Positions 35,501 through 47,253 of a stretch of 64,000 bases of DNA are shown here, one piece after another (within the stretch, counting starts at the first letter, position 1; each line of letters opens with the position of its first letter). This stretch comes from Craterostigma plantagineum (lineage: Eukaryota > Streptophyta > Magnoliopsida > Lamiales > Linderniaceae): contig JAPQWV010001666.1 in NCBI GenBank assembly GCA_027422505.1, forward strand, positions 1 through 64,000, written 5' to 3'. The notes below the pieces were generated by a model. It was given only the letters and a program-made list of their open reading frames with translations. It was not told where the DNA came from and made no database searches. The position numbers and the translations under genes were made by a program.

Positions 35501-37036
35501 TTATTTGAGCTCAATAATTCGTAATCGGTCGCGAATATTACAAAATCTACTCTCAATAAGGGGTTTCGTGAAGATATCAGCCAGCTGATCATTAGTTCCT
35601 AGGAAGTTCACGCTGATATTCCCTTTCTGAACATGATCTCGATTAAAATGATGTTTCACCTCTATATGCTTAGTTCGAGAGTGGTGTACGGATTCTTAGT
35701 GATACTAATGGCACTAGTACTATCACAGAAAATAGAAATTTGGTCGTACCTTCAACCGTAATCACACAAGGTCTGTTTCATCCAAAGGATTTGCTGAGAA
35801 CAACTTCCTAAGGCTATATATTCTGCTTCGGTTGTGGACAGAGCGACGGCATTTTGTTTCCGACTGGACCAAGTTACAAAGGATTCCCTAGTAATTGGGG
35901 CAAGTACCACTAGTGGTTTTCCTATCTTCTCTAGAACCGGCATAATCAGCTTCCGAGTATCCCATTAATGGGAATTCCTTGGAATTTGGATACCACATTC
36001 GAAAATTGATTGTTCCTTTCAAATATCTAAGTATCTGCTTGACTGCTGTCAAGTGATATTCCCGAGGACTTGATTGATATCTAGAACATAGATCAGTAGC
36101 AAACATAATATCGGGTCTGCTTGTCGTAAGGTAGAGCAAACTTCCGATCATACCTCTATATTTAGTTTGGTCAAAGGGTGTACCTTGTTCATCACTGTCA
36201 ATTTTGGCGGTCTGATGCATAGGAGTGGGAAGTACCTTGGAATCAGCCATTCCGAATTTTTCAAGTAGTTTCTTCGTGTACTTCGTTTGAGATATGAATG
36301 TTTTCGTGTCCAATTGCTTGATTTGCAATCCAAGGAAGTACGTGAGTTCTCCCATTAGGCTCATCTCAAATTCCTGTTACAAAGACATTCTCGCAAAGAG
36401 TGATGTCAGTGCTGCAAAATATGATATCATCAACGTATATCTGCACAAGTAGTATGTGATTCCCTTCGCATTTTATAAACATAGTGTTATCTATTGTTCC
36501 TGTTGTAAATCCCATGTCTAGTAAAAACCTACTCAATCTTTTATACCATGTCCTAGGGGCCTGTTTTAAACCATATCAAGCTTTGTTAATTTGAAGACGT
36601 GATTTTAAAATTCTTCTTTTTCAAAACCGGGAGGTTGCTCGATAAAAACTTCCTCATTTATAAAACTATTTAAAAATGCACTTTCACGTCCATTTGAAAA
36701 AGATTGAATCTTTTAAAGGAATGCATATGCAAGTAAAATGCGTATTGAATCAAGCCTAGCTACGGGTGCAAAGGTTTCTAGAAAATCTCTACCTTCTTCT
36801 AGGGAATAACCTTTGGCAACTAACCTTGCCTTGTTCCGTGTCACGTTGCCGTTTTCGTCCAGTTTGTTGCGAAACACCCACTTCGTGCCTATGATGGACT
36901 TGTCGTTAGGTCTTTCCACAAGAGTCCACACGTGCCTCTTTTCGAATTGTGCTAGCTCTTCTTCCATGGCAATCACCCATGATTCGTCGTCAAGAGCTTC
37001 ATTTACTGTCTTAGGTTCCATGGTTGACAACAGCAC
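35501..37036 (-). pseudogene. pol: Element D reverse transcriptase and RNase H
   Basis: Minus-strand reverse transcriptase begins near 37,036 ([52 protein letters not shown]). The next segment (about 36,480-36,710) holds several stops and has lost the usual QMDVKTAF segment. The catalytic YVDD is intact at 36,426-36,437. Then come MSLMGELTYFLGLQIKQLD and RGMIGSLLYLTTSRPDIMFA. RNase H reads SSRKQNAVALSTTEAEYIAL, is interrupted near 35,750, and resumes with SRTKHIEVKHHFNRDHV and [15 protein letters not shown], ending at 35,501. Dead copy. Confidence 0.9.
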
Positions 37037-38200
37037 ATCATGTGATTCCTCAGCAGTATCATTTCGTGTAGTTGCTCTCGTTTCGATCCCTGAAGTGATA
37101 CTCCCTACGACTTGTCGAGTGGGATGGCTGGAAGCATGTTTGAATTTTCTGCGCTATTGTTCGTCTGAAGCTTCAGGTTCCTCGACTCAGTATCTAGTTC
37201 CAATGGAATTGCGTTTACCTCTTGGTCAGTAACCAGTATACCTGCAGGAGACACAACTATACCTTCCTCAGTAGCATCTGTGTTAGGAAATTCATCAAAT
37301 GTAACATGCACAGATTATTGAACAGTCTTCTTCCGATTATTAAACACTCGAAAAGCTTTGGAATGAAGGCTGTAACCTACGAATATCCCTTCATCTACCT
37401 TGGAATCGGATTTTCCTCTCTTATCCCTATCATTCAAAATAAAACATTTGCTGCCAAATACATGGAAATATCCTATGTTAGGGGTTTTATCATTCCAAAG
37501 TTCATAAGGATTTCTCTTAATAATCGAGAAAAATTCTATTCGAAACATAACAAGCCGTACTAACAGCTTCAGCCTAAAAATGTTTTGGAGTATTATATTT
37601 GCTCAGCATAGTCCTAGCCATTTCTTGTATTACTCTATTTTTCCTCTCGACGACTCCGTTCTGTTGAGGAGTAGGGGCTGAAAAATTATGACTAACCATT
37701 TTCATCATCAAAGGATGCAAAGGATTTACTATCAAATTCTAGACCATTATCACTCCTAATCTTACGGACCTTCATCTCTTTCTCATTTTCTAGCTTCTTA
37801 ATCAGTGGCGCAAGGTTATCTAAAGCCTCACTTTTGTGCGCAAGAAATAAGACCCATGTGTACCTAGTATAGTCGTTTACGATAACAAAGGCATATCGTT
37901 TACCTTTCACGACATAACCTGTACTGGACAAAAAGGTCAAGATGCAGCAGTACCAGTGGTGTGGACGTAGATATCACATTCTTAGGTTTGAAAGACGTCT
38001 TGGTCTGTTTCCCCATTTGGCACGCTTTGCAAATTATGTCCTTGGTGGCTTTCATATCTGGAATACATCTCACCAATTCATTGCTTGATATGTGAGACAT
38101 CAGTTCCATGATGGCATGTCCCAAACGTCTGTGACATAACCATGTGATATCATGCGTAACTGCTAGACACTTGACGTTCTGCTTAGCAATATCATCAAGA
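37037..38200 (-). pseudogene. pol: Element D integrase
   Basis: The pre-integrase segment (CHRRLGH, then CKACQMGKQTKTSF, a CxxC-containing zinc-binding tail) lies at about 38,000-38,130. The catalytic core contains VNDYTRYTWVLFLAHKSEA, RSDNGLEF and a PxQQNGVVERKN segment near 37,640-37,675. The C-terminal part reads NIGYFHVFGSKCFILNDRDK and GIFVGYSLHSKAFRVFNNRK (about 37,330-37,500). Multiple frame changes. Confidence 0.87.
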
Positions 38201-38530
38201 GTGATGCAGTATATATTACCATGTCTAGATGCACTAAACACAACCTTATCACTTTTTTGACAAAGCACTTATCTTTAGCAAAGGCTACGGTATGTCCATT
38301 ATCACATAGTTGGCTAATGCTAATTAAATTATGTTCTAAGTTCCTAACAAACCATACGTTATCTATAGTGATATTTAAATTGTTACCGACAGTACCAACT
38401 CCCACGATTTTTGCTTTTGCATCGTTAGCCTACGAAACGTATCCTCCATCAACCGCCTTTAACGACACAAAATTACCTATGTCACCTGTCATGTGGCGGG
38501 AGCACCCCCTGTCGAGATACCACATGTTTG
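38201..38530 (-). pseudogene. pol: Element D protease with altered active site
   Basis: Minus strand WYLDRGCSRHMTGDIGNFVS: the family motif is DSG, here DRG at 38,505-38,513 (AGG in place of a Ser codon). A TAG follows at 38,430-38,432. Downstream GVGTVGNNLNITIDNVWFVR and HNLISISQLCDNGHTVAF are typical copia protease-flank sequences. Both changes would abolish the aspartic protease. Confidence 0.85.
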
Positions 38531-40261
38531 TCTTACTGGAATTCCTCTTTCGTACCTGTAGATAGAAGTACTCTTGTGAGGTACCCAATTTCTGTTGGGT
38601 CCTAACATGTTAGCGGGGAAATAACTTCTGTTAATATATGAGATATCATCCTGCATAGACGGTGATCTCCTGTTACAATCAGATACAACAGTAGCATTAA
38701 GGTGACTTCTTAGGTCTCCAAACATACTTAGCTTTATCAACTTTCTTTAAAGGACAGTTGTATGCATAATGACCATTTCTACCACAATAGAAACACTTAA
38801 GCTTAAGCACAGAATGTTTAACATGCTTTCCTTCAGTGGAATACCCTATCTCTGACCTACCAATGTTCCTAGGAGTACTTAACAGCATATCTAGGTTCTG
38901 CTTACCCCAAGGACTCTATCAACTTTCTATTTTTCTCTATCTAAGGAGTTCCTGGTTATATGATATCTCTAGATAGTTCACCGTTTTTCTTTTCTAATTT
39001 CTCACAGTCACATGGAATTTCCTCTTTCTTAGCAGTAACTAACTCTCCTTTCAAACGTGAGATCTCTAGATCAGCCTCATATTTTTCCTTAGCTAGGTGA
39101 TCTCGCTGTTTTATCAGTTCCTTATTCAAGGAATTTAGTGACTTAATATTTCTCTCTGCTTTTTGAAGTAAACCACACAATTCTTCCTTACTTTCGTCTA
39201 TATCAGAAACAGATGAGTCACTTTCATAATCATTGTTATATAAACTATTTAGGATATGAATTTTCTCAATGGTGGAAGAACGAGATACCTGATCCTCGTC
39301 AGCCATATAAGCGTGATCCTCGTCCTCGCTTTGTTCCTTTTCAGAATCATTAGATTCTGTCATCATGGCCTTCTATTTCCTTGGTTTCTCATCGTTGATT
39401 GTAGGGCATTCATTTGCATAGTGGCCTGGTTTGTTGCATTGGAAGCATTTCTGAACTTTCTTCCTGGACGTGGAGATTTCCTTGTTTTTGTTCTGGAATT
39501 TGTTAGAGTTCCTTTTGAATCTCTTTTTCTGTTCGAATCTTTCGAATCTCTTTGTAAGAATGGCTAGGTCGTTCATCAAGCTTTATTTTTCGTCGTCAGA
39601 ATCAGATTTTTCTTGGTTAGATTTGAATGCAATGGAGATAAGAGATCCAATCAGTTCAGAGATGCTAAGTGCTTCCAGATCCTTTGCTTCGTAGATGGCA
39701 GTAACAATGGCATTCCATTCTCGTGGCACTGATCTCAGTATCTTTCTGACTTGTTCACTGTCGGACCTTCTTTCCGAGAGAGAACATTTGGTTGATGAGT
39801 CCCATGAATCTAGCATACATCTGGCTTATGGTTTCGTCAGATTCCATTGAGAACAGTTCGTACTGATGAGTTAGCAGAGCTAGTCTTTCTTGTACAACTC
39901 GTTGGGTTCATTCATGCGTAACTTGGAGCATATCCCACATAGCCTTCGCCGATGAGCAGGAACTAACCTAAATGTATTCTATATTCTTCCCGTGTGAGTG
40001 TGCATGCGAGCATGTTTTTCGCCTTTGCGTTTCGCGTGCTTCCCTGTCGTCAGCAGTGAAATCTTTAGCGTCCTTTGGGGTTCCATCGGTTTTGTTAGTC
40101 GTATATGGTCCATTGATGATTGTCTCCCAAAGATCATAGTCGACAGCGATCAGCAATTCGATCATACGATTCTTCCACACTGCGTACTTCGTTCCATCAA
40201 AGAGAGGCGGCCTAGAGTGGGATTGACCCTCTGCAAATACATCAACACTCGAAAAATCCAT
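38531..40261 (-). pseudogene. gag: Element D gag with two zinc knuckles and a coiled coil
   Basis: ATG at 40,261 (MDFSSVDVFAEG); the capsid start includes PPLFDGTKYAVWKNRMIEL and YDLWETIINGPY. Knuckle 1, CFQCNKPGHYANEC, is at 39,406-39,447. An acidic then coiled-coil stretch (38,956-39,366, LQKAERNIKSLNSLNKELIK) follows. Knuckle 2, CFYCGRNGHYAYNC, is at 38,754-38,795. Two knuckles separated by a coiled coil are, as I recall, typical of Sirevirus gag. Frame breaks near 39,970, 39,580, 39,370 and 38,890. Confidence 0.88.
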
Positions 40262-40305
40262 TAGATCTTAACTCAGGCGTGCTAGGCCTTTCGTTGAGTA
40301 ACCTG

Positions 40306-40316
40306 GCTCTTTACCA
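40306..40316 (-). other. Element D degenerate primer binding site
   Basis: Minus strand TGGTAAAGAGC, two bases after the LTR end; the initiator-Met tRNA site TGGTATCAGAGC with TC replaced by A. Confidence 0.6.
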
Positions 40317-40318
40317 AA

Positions 40319-41593
40319 TGAAGTACAAAATATGCCTAGGAGGGGGTGAATTAGGCGTAAGAAAATTGGCTTGTTCTTCTTTGAAAAATACTTTTCTTTA
40401 AGAAGATATTTCAGATTACGTTATTCCCTAGAAAGTAGTACGAGTATCAATATTATATCCCTAATCCTTTTCAAGAACTGGTTCAAAGATATCGCGTAGT
40501 TTTGTAAAAATATTTCAAAGATATTCCCTGGTTTTTGAAATCGTTTCGGGTTTGTCTACAGAAAAGTAAATAGCAGAAAGTAAAGTGAGACGGGATTTTT
40601 ATACAGGTTATATCCCCAACTGGGTTTAGTCCTGTCCTTGGGGTGTGATCTCCCAAAGAGTTCCAATCAATCACTGAGTATTACCGGTTATGGTTACACA
40701 ATGATCGATCCATACACAACCGAAGCACTTTGGAAACTAGACCTCCACCTAGGCTGCCGCACGCCAAGTTTCGTTCCACGTCATCCCTAGAAAACCTATT
40801 CCCTGACTGGACACAGCTTGCTACCGAAGGGCCACCGAATCCACCAAATTCGTCCCTCCATGTGCGGAAGACTCCAACCGTGCTTCTTTGTGCGTTCAAC
40901 ACGTCCGAAGACTAGGGTTTTAGGATAAGGTGTTGCTAATGATCGCTCAAAGGGTACAGAATTCGCAAATGAAAGCTCAACACAAACTATGAATGAATCA
41001 CAAATTAACGCTCAATCACTCTAAGAGATTCGTTTGCTTGTGTGTTCGTTTCGTGCCATTCAACGTGAAGCGTTTATCTTCTATATAGACCTCGAATTGC
41101 TTCTTCACTTCATAAGGAAAGTTAAGCACAGAATATGCAAGAGAAGGCTCAATAATCACGTGCATTAACTCAAAGAATCATGCCAAGAATAAACCCATTA
41201 AGCTCAATGGTCATACATGAATTCTTACCATAAATACCACAGTCTTACTTTTCTTCCGTGGTAATCTCATCCGTTGTCACCACATTTCATATATAGTTCC
41301 ACGCAGCATGTTATCTATAGTAAGTTCAATCAACTGATTTCTTTCCTAAAATATGATAGTCAATTCGCACAAGGAAAGATTTGATCTATTGAGTAAGGCA
41401 ATGACAGACTTTCCATGCATGGTGATCTCATCCGATTTCAGCACATTCCATAATAGAGTCAATCAGCATATTACCACATATAAGTCCAATCAATTAATCA
41501 CTTTCCAAAATATAAATCCTAAGTCTCATAAGGAAAGGTAGATCATGATTCACTGATTTAAAAGTCAAATAACATAGCACTCAAATGGATATA
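40319..41593 (-). repeat. Element D 5' LTR, truncated
   Basis: Matches the left 1.27 kb of the 3' LTR (shared GATTTTTATACAGGTTATATCC, GTTCCACGTC, ATTCTTACCATAAATACC). The last 430 bp or so are missing where fragment E begins. Confidence 0.85.
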
Positions 41594-41726
41594 TGACACG
41601 CTCGAATACTAGCAAGTGTACTAGGTTGTGCAAGTAGTATAAAATGGACGTAAGTCCAAGTATCGATCCACGAGGACAGCTCGATTAGTTCTAATATATT
41701 AATCCAAAATTTAATTTAGATTGGAG

Positions 41727-41771
<45 letters not shown>

Positions 41772-43680
41772 TTTAGATTTTTTAAGACGATTTCAAGAAA
41801 AGCGCAATTAAAGATAACGGTTTTTATCAATTAACTACAAGCATGGTTAAAGCACATATTCGGCGCAGATTAATCCTACGTATTCATGCAGTCGTCTATA
41901 TTTAACCAATACGAATCTAGTTAAGGTAGAAATTTCTAACGCACGTGCTACCCGTTATTCACGTAACTAGCAACCCTATACGAAAGTGAACCAATAAACT
42001 ATATTCATATATGGCTGTAGTTATCCCGCACGCATTCGGCTTTATGAATTTCCCCGAACTTAAACGCTTTCGGCGCCTAAGGTCTCGGAAACCACACGGA
42101 CGAAACCGAATTCCATCTCTGGTCGGTTTTACGTCGTGGTGCACTATATTTATTGTTCTAACCGATCTAATCACTTTTTCAGTCTCATAAACCATCAAGA
42201 ATCAAGCATATGTTGATCAGGCATACGCAAGCATTAAACTGAAATATAGAACACGTAACTTAACTCATACGATTAAACAAAATATGAGTAACATCAATAC
42301 GAAATCATAATCCGGCCTAATACGGCCTTAACCACAAATAAACTTAAACATACATATTAATAAACGAAAAACACAAAAAGATAGAGGTGAACATTCCTGT
42401 TTTCGCGTTGGACGATGTATGAACGTTGACTATCACTACGAACGGATCACGCCTAGTTCCGTCGGGATCTCCGTTGCGTGAGATAACTCTTCGTCTGGCT
42501 GCGGGTTGATGCGTGGCTTGGGGCTGCTTGTGTGAAGTGTGGTTTTCGTTGGAGGAGAAATTACGAGAGCTTTTTGGTGTGAGGTGAGAAAATGAGTTGT
42601 ATGCTTAGTGGGTTTCTTTCCACGTTTCTTCCCCCCTTTTGCTTCATGTGGCCATAGTTATTTATAGGAAAACAAAGACTGAGGTAGGGCCAATCACACG
42701 TGATCAAGCACAGCCAGAAAATGCGTAACTCAAATGTTGCTTGTCTTCACTTTTTTTTTATTCTTTAGGGATCCCACTAGTCATGTGTATGCAATTCGCC
42801 CATTTCACTCCTGTTTTTCCGTGACTTGCTTTTGACTTATGGAATGCACTTATATAATATATCCATGTATAATTTAATTTAATATGACCAATAACACATG
42901 TTTATAGGGCATAAAAAATAGCGAAAAATCATAACTTATCAACAACCCCCAAACTAGCTTTGATCGTCCTCGATCATAAAAGTGGATAAAAACCAAATCA
43001 AGTTAAGATTTTACAGCGTCACTAAATGATTTATCATGTTTATTCTCAGAAATGGAAGTCGAGATAGTCGTCACCTAATGAGTGGTTAGCCAAACACGAG
43101 ACATGAAGTAATAGTTTACGATCATATCATAGCACAAAAACATTTCTAGATTCCTAACATGTATCACTCAACAACTCTCACAAGGGTCGCTCAGGTCACT
43201 CAAAATATTTAATGGGATCTGTATAAAAACGCCCAATGCACAACATAGAAAGTTATTATTCTAAACTTGCAAATATATCACATCATATTCACAAAGTGAA
43301 TCTCATGCACGAATCAAAAGGTCTTTATCCATGGTTGTAATGGTGCTTAGGGTAATAAGGTGTGACATATGGGATGAGTGCGCTAATATAGTCAAGCATG
43401 TTAGTCACTAAAATCGCTTTCCTCGTCTACCCACAAAGTACGACATCAACTAACAGAAACTCATACTAAAAAAAACATACTCAAAACTATTACTAAAAAC
43501 TCGAGAATATAATTCTGAAAATCTACTGTAACCCTCTCTCTATTTTTTATATATATATATTTTCTAATATATAATATTTCTCTTTTTTTCTTCTTTTTTT
43601 TCGATAATATTTTTTTATCGTTTTTTTTCTCGATCTCTTTTTTTTTCCATTCGATTTTTTTACAATAAATAAAACACTGC
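41594..43680. mobile_element. Fragment E, gypsy-like terminal or UTR sequence
   Basis: Starts TGACACGCTCGAATACTAGC and can be bounded by a CA at 43,680. It contains AAGTATCGATCCACGAGGAC and CAACAACCCCCAAACTAGC-type phrases that I associate with plant Tat/Athila-like gypsy non-coding regions. No coding domain and no matching target duplication were found, so the borders are provisional. T-rich low complexity at 43,540-43,660. Confidence 0.5.
41729..41764. repeat. (AT)18 microsatellite
   Basis: Uninterrupted AT dinucleotides. A shorter run lies at 18,973-18,990. Confidence 0.95.
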
Positions 43681-43686
43681 AACCAT

Positions 43687-44036
43687 TGTAGAATATACAT
43701 TTAGATTGTGCTTGATTTCATTAGTTGTCCTCGTAATTAGGGGCTTTATTTGTATTAGTCCATAGATTAGGACTAGTTAGATATTTATAACAAGTTTGTT
43801 TGGTATAAATACTTGTACAAACATTGAGCTTAATACAAAAAATTAGAGAATTGATCCGAAAGGCTGTCGAATTCATTTCTACAGAGAGAAACTCAGAAAA
43901 CATCATCTCACTAAAGGAATTCTCTCTCGTTTTCTTCATCGAAGGTTTTCGATCGAATTTCAATTTAAATCATTCTAATCGATTTCCTTAGAATTCATGC
44001 CTAGGATTGATTGAGTTGATAACAGAGGACCTAACA
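43687..44036 (+). repeat. Family B 5' LTR
   Basis: TGTAGAATAT...GGACCTAACA, 350 bp. A TATAAATA at 43,804-43,811 is a plausible core promoter. Homologous to the inverted B' LTRs but visibly diverged. Confidence 0.88.
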
Positions 44037-44038
44037 AT

Positions 44039-44050
44039 TGGTATCAGAGC
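44039..44050 (+). other. Family B primer binding site
   Basis: TGGTATCAGAGC, two bases after the LTR CA: a perfect complement to the 3' end of plant initiator-Met tRNA. The B leader then runs to 44,161, where A is inserted. Confidence 0.92.
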
Positions 44051-44156
44051 ATATTTGTTCTGTTTTGAATCGAAATTGTTAGAATTCAGATCGAAGTTCA
44101 TTTTCTGGAACTGTTCACGCGAAGAACAGTTTTGGCGCGAAAAAGTTTTTCGATCT

Positions 44157-44161
44157 GAAGT
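44157..44161 (+). repeat. Target site duplication GAAGT, left half
   Basis: GAAGT directly before the A 5' LTR TG, repeated at 58,195-58,199 directly after the A 3' LTR CA. Confidence 0.95.
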
Positions 44162-44443
44162 TGTTAGGATATTTATAGATTGTGTCAATAGTTTAAGTCT
44201 TAGGTTATATATTGTAATTATCCTTTTAGCTTGGGCTTTGGACTAGAATGTAATTAGTTAATCTTTAGTGTTTGGGCCTTATACCTAGGGTTAATGTGGT
44301 ATATAAGGTTTTACCAACACTATTTTCAAAGTAATCAAATATCAAAAGGCTAACCCTATTTTTTACACAATACACACACTTGAAGGTGAGAACCTCTCCT
44401 TTTCCATTCCATCTTTGATTCCTTGTTTGTGTCGGGACCAACA
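44162..44443 (+). repeat. Family A 5' LTR
   Basis: TGTTAGGATA...GGGACCAACA, 282 bp, versus 291 bp for the 3' LTR. Several substitutions and short indels separate the pair, including a missing CAAAGCCT-type segment near 44,411. Confidence 0.93.
44300..44306 (+). promoter_or_regulatory. TATA box in family A LTR
   Basis: TATATAA in GTGGTATATAAGG, about two thirds of the way into... the LTR midpoint; also present at about 58,045-58,051. It is the probable core promoter of element transcription. Confidence 0.6.
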
Positions 44444-44445
44444 AG

Positions 44446-44457
44446 TTGTATCAGAGC
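44446..44457 (+). other. Family A primer binding site
   Basis: TTGTATCAGAGC, two bases after the LTR, one mismatch (G to T) from the initiator-Met tRNA site TGGTATCAGAGC. Confidence 0.85.
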
Positions 44458-45853
44458 AAACGTGGATCGATCTGTATTGATTAGAATCCAGTTTCGTTCG
44501 ATTCGAGAAAGATCAAAGGTTTTGGGCAAAAAGTCACTTTCGGGCATTTTGAGCTCGTTTTGGGGTTTAATGCTTCGTTTTTGTGTTTAAAACCTTTCCC
44601 CAGATCGATTCTATGCCTAAAATGTTTTTAGAACACTTTTGGATCAGTTTTAACGAGTTTGAGCAAGATCGAAGCAAAAATCTTCAGAAAAAGTCATCTC
44701 GGCCTCTCTCTGTTTTTGGTCGATTTGATCCATTTTTGTTGTTTTTAGCTCACAAATCGGTCGAATATGTGTTTAGGGAAGAGTGTCTGAAGTTTTGGAT
44801 CAAGTTTGAGTGATTTTGGATGAGATCTGAGTGAAAACGGACGATTTTCTGGTAAAACTCGCGACAAGCAATGGAACAGTAACTTAGTGTTCTTGGCCGC
44901 GAAATTTCTTGCTGTGTCGTTCAAATCCGAGGAACCCTATATCCGCGAAATTTGATTCCGAGAATCTTTATCTAAACCGCGAAAATTTCACTTTCACTTC
45001 TATTTTCTCAACTGCTTATTTCTTCAAATCCGAGAAACCCTATATCCGAGAAAGTTTATTCCGAAAATTTGTCCATGAAAATTTTCGAAAACTGAGAAAT
45101 ATTTCTAAGTCGAGAAATTTCTTAAAAACCGAGAAAGTTTTCAAATCCTCGGAAAGTTTGTCAAATCCAAGAAATTTTCAGCCGAGAAAGTTTCTTTTTC
45201 CGAGAAAACTTCTTCAAAACCACGATTTTCAAATCCGAGAAACTTACTCAAATCACACCTCGACCCGCGATATCTCTTCCAAACTGAATTTTTTTTTCTC
45301 AAACCTGAAAATTCTCAAAACTGAGAAATTTTCTCACATGCGAAATTATTAAAATCCAAGAAAATAACTTTCAACTGAGAATTTCTTTTTCCGAGAATTT
45401 CTCTTTAAAAACTCATGCAAACACCGAAATTCTCAACAAATAATTTCTCGGGTAATTTATCTTATAATCACGCCCCTTCAAATCGCAAATTCTTCTTGTG
45501 TTAAATTTTTTCTCGGGTTAAATTTTTTTCTTTCGGGTTAAACTTTTTTAAATTCATTCAAGTCTTGATCCCTTACACTTTAGTCATATCCCCCTAGACC
45601 ATTTTTGAAAAAAAAAAAAATTTTTACTCCTCAAATCTCGTTTTTTTTTTAAATTTCTAGAACTTCTCCGAACTTCAAGATATATTTTCCCTTCATACGT
45701 TATCGACCATCACACACGTTCACTTAGTTCTAAGAAATTCTTTAAACGATTTTTCTCAAACTCTACTCGTTAAACTCACATTTCTCATCTCGTTCGTTAC
45801 TAACCCTCTATCTATACAAGATCAAAACCACGGACGATTCGACTGCACCAACC
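44458..45853 (+). other. Family A 5' leader
   Basis: About 1.4 kb, non-coding. From 44,890 to 45,480 it is an irregular array of CCGAGAAA/CCGCGAAATTT words, echoing the spacer downstream of pol. The open frames at 44,583 and 44,909 are repeat-driven and low in complexity. Confidence 0.8.
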
Positions 45854-47253
45854 ATGTCTGCCACAAATGACATCTCAACAGTGGGCTCCGACACCAGGCC
45901 TCCGATGCTGCGACAAGGCGATTACAGCATATGGACAAACAGGTTCCTCACGTTCATCAGGAACAAAGGCGCACCACTCTCTCAATACCTACTGGACTCC
46001 ATCTTCAACGGTCCAGCACAATTCTGGACAATCATCCTGCTCAACCAAACGCAAACCCTCCCATGGACGAACGTCGCACTCCAAGAGGCCCCATTAATGA
46101 GGATGAAGAGGCTCGCCTACAGGCCGATGAGACTGCCAAAGGATACCTTTCCAGGCTATGGGCAACGAAGTCTACGCTCACATCGAGTGCTGCACAACTG
46201 CCAAGGAAATATGGGATGAACTCGTGGAAATTATGGCAGGCACAACTGAGAGTGCTCAGGGAGGAAATCAGCATGTCTTTCACAGTATGAACACTTCCAG
46301 GCCTATGAAGGAGAGGAGCTGCGTGACACATACCTCCGATACTTGAAGGTCATCAATGAACTCAAGAAAGCCAAGACCTCGAGGGACAAATTTGATATCA
46401 ACAACCGCTTCCTTGGTAGCCTCAAACCACATTGGGGCAATGCAATCGTGATGATAATTCAGAGTAAGGACCTCTCTAACACCTCCATCCATGCTCTCTA
46501 CGACAGTCTGTCTGCCTATGCTCCTTACGTGCAACCTCAGTCCACCAACACTCGAGTCGACCCACTGGCTCTCCTCTCGAACAAGACTACCGAACGATCT
46601 TCCACCTCTAAGGCCAAATAGAACAAAGGGAAGCTACCAGCTGTTGTATCTGACACCTCTTCAGGATCCGAAGCTGATACAGAATCTGATGAAGATGTTC
46701 GTGATCTACGCAAGCAACTGGCAATGCTCACAAAGATGGTCTCAAAGAAGATCGGGAAAAAATCCTCATCCTCCTCCAATCGCCAAAGAACCTTTAGCGG
46801 CACCAAAAGACCACTCCCACGGAGGAAGCTAAGCCGATAAAGAAAGAGGAGGAATCCGCACCTCAAAAGTCTGTGAAGTGCGTTCGGTGTGGAAAGTTAG
46901 GCCACTTTGCCAAGGAATGCCACGCCCCACGCATGAAGGACTCTGGCTACTACGACCGTAAGGCCAGAATGACCCGCAAAATGGAAAGTGGGAAAGTTCT
47001 TCTCACTGAAGAAGCTGAGTGGGTGAACGACACTTCCGAAGACGAGGAGCCTAAGGATGAAGATTGCTGCATGGCAAGGCTGGTCGAACATGACGAGGAC
47101 GAGGAGATGGTTAACACCGGTGAGAACTTTGCTAAGACCCCTACCAACGCAGAGTCTGAGGTACGAATTTCTCAACTCGATGATGTGTTTAATCACCGTC
47201 ACACCATTAAGAAACCCACCGTAAACGCTAGGGATTATGATAACTTAAACTAA
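45854..47253 (+). pseudogene. gag: Family A gag (capsid and zinc knuckle)
   Basis: ATG at 45,854: MSATNDISTVGSDTRPPMLR, then the capsid start QGDYSIWTNRFLTFIRNKG and NGPAQFW. The frame passes several indels and a TAG (46,619-46,621, shared with the left arm). The zinc knuckle CVRCGKLGHFAKEC (CX2CX4HX4C) is intact at 46,879-46,920, followed by a basic stretch and a very acidic one (WVNDTSEDEEPKDEDCC). A TAA at 47,251 ends the frame in both copies. Gag forms the virus-like particle and binds the element RNA. Confidence 0.9.

Larger units (their letters stand above)
32388..41593 (-). mobile_element. Copia element D (Sirevirus-like), minus strand, decayed
   Basis: Transcribed leftward: partial 5' LTR (40,319-41,593), primer binding site, gag with two zinc knuckles and a coiled coil, protease, integrase, reverse transcriptase, RNase H, 1.4-kb tail with a short ORF, polypurine tract, 3' LTR (32,388-34,094). 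Stops and frameshifts occur in every domain. The 5' LTR is cut at 41,593, where fragment E begins. D is distinct from A and B: different LTRs and much longer LTR length. Confidence 0.9.

Noticed and set aside
43681..43687. ACCATTG after fragment E as the continuation of the D 5' LTR (3' LTR has ATACCATTG at the matching site)
   Set aside because: Only seven bases match before the B LTR starts and there is no target duplication for E; too short to separate from chance.
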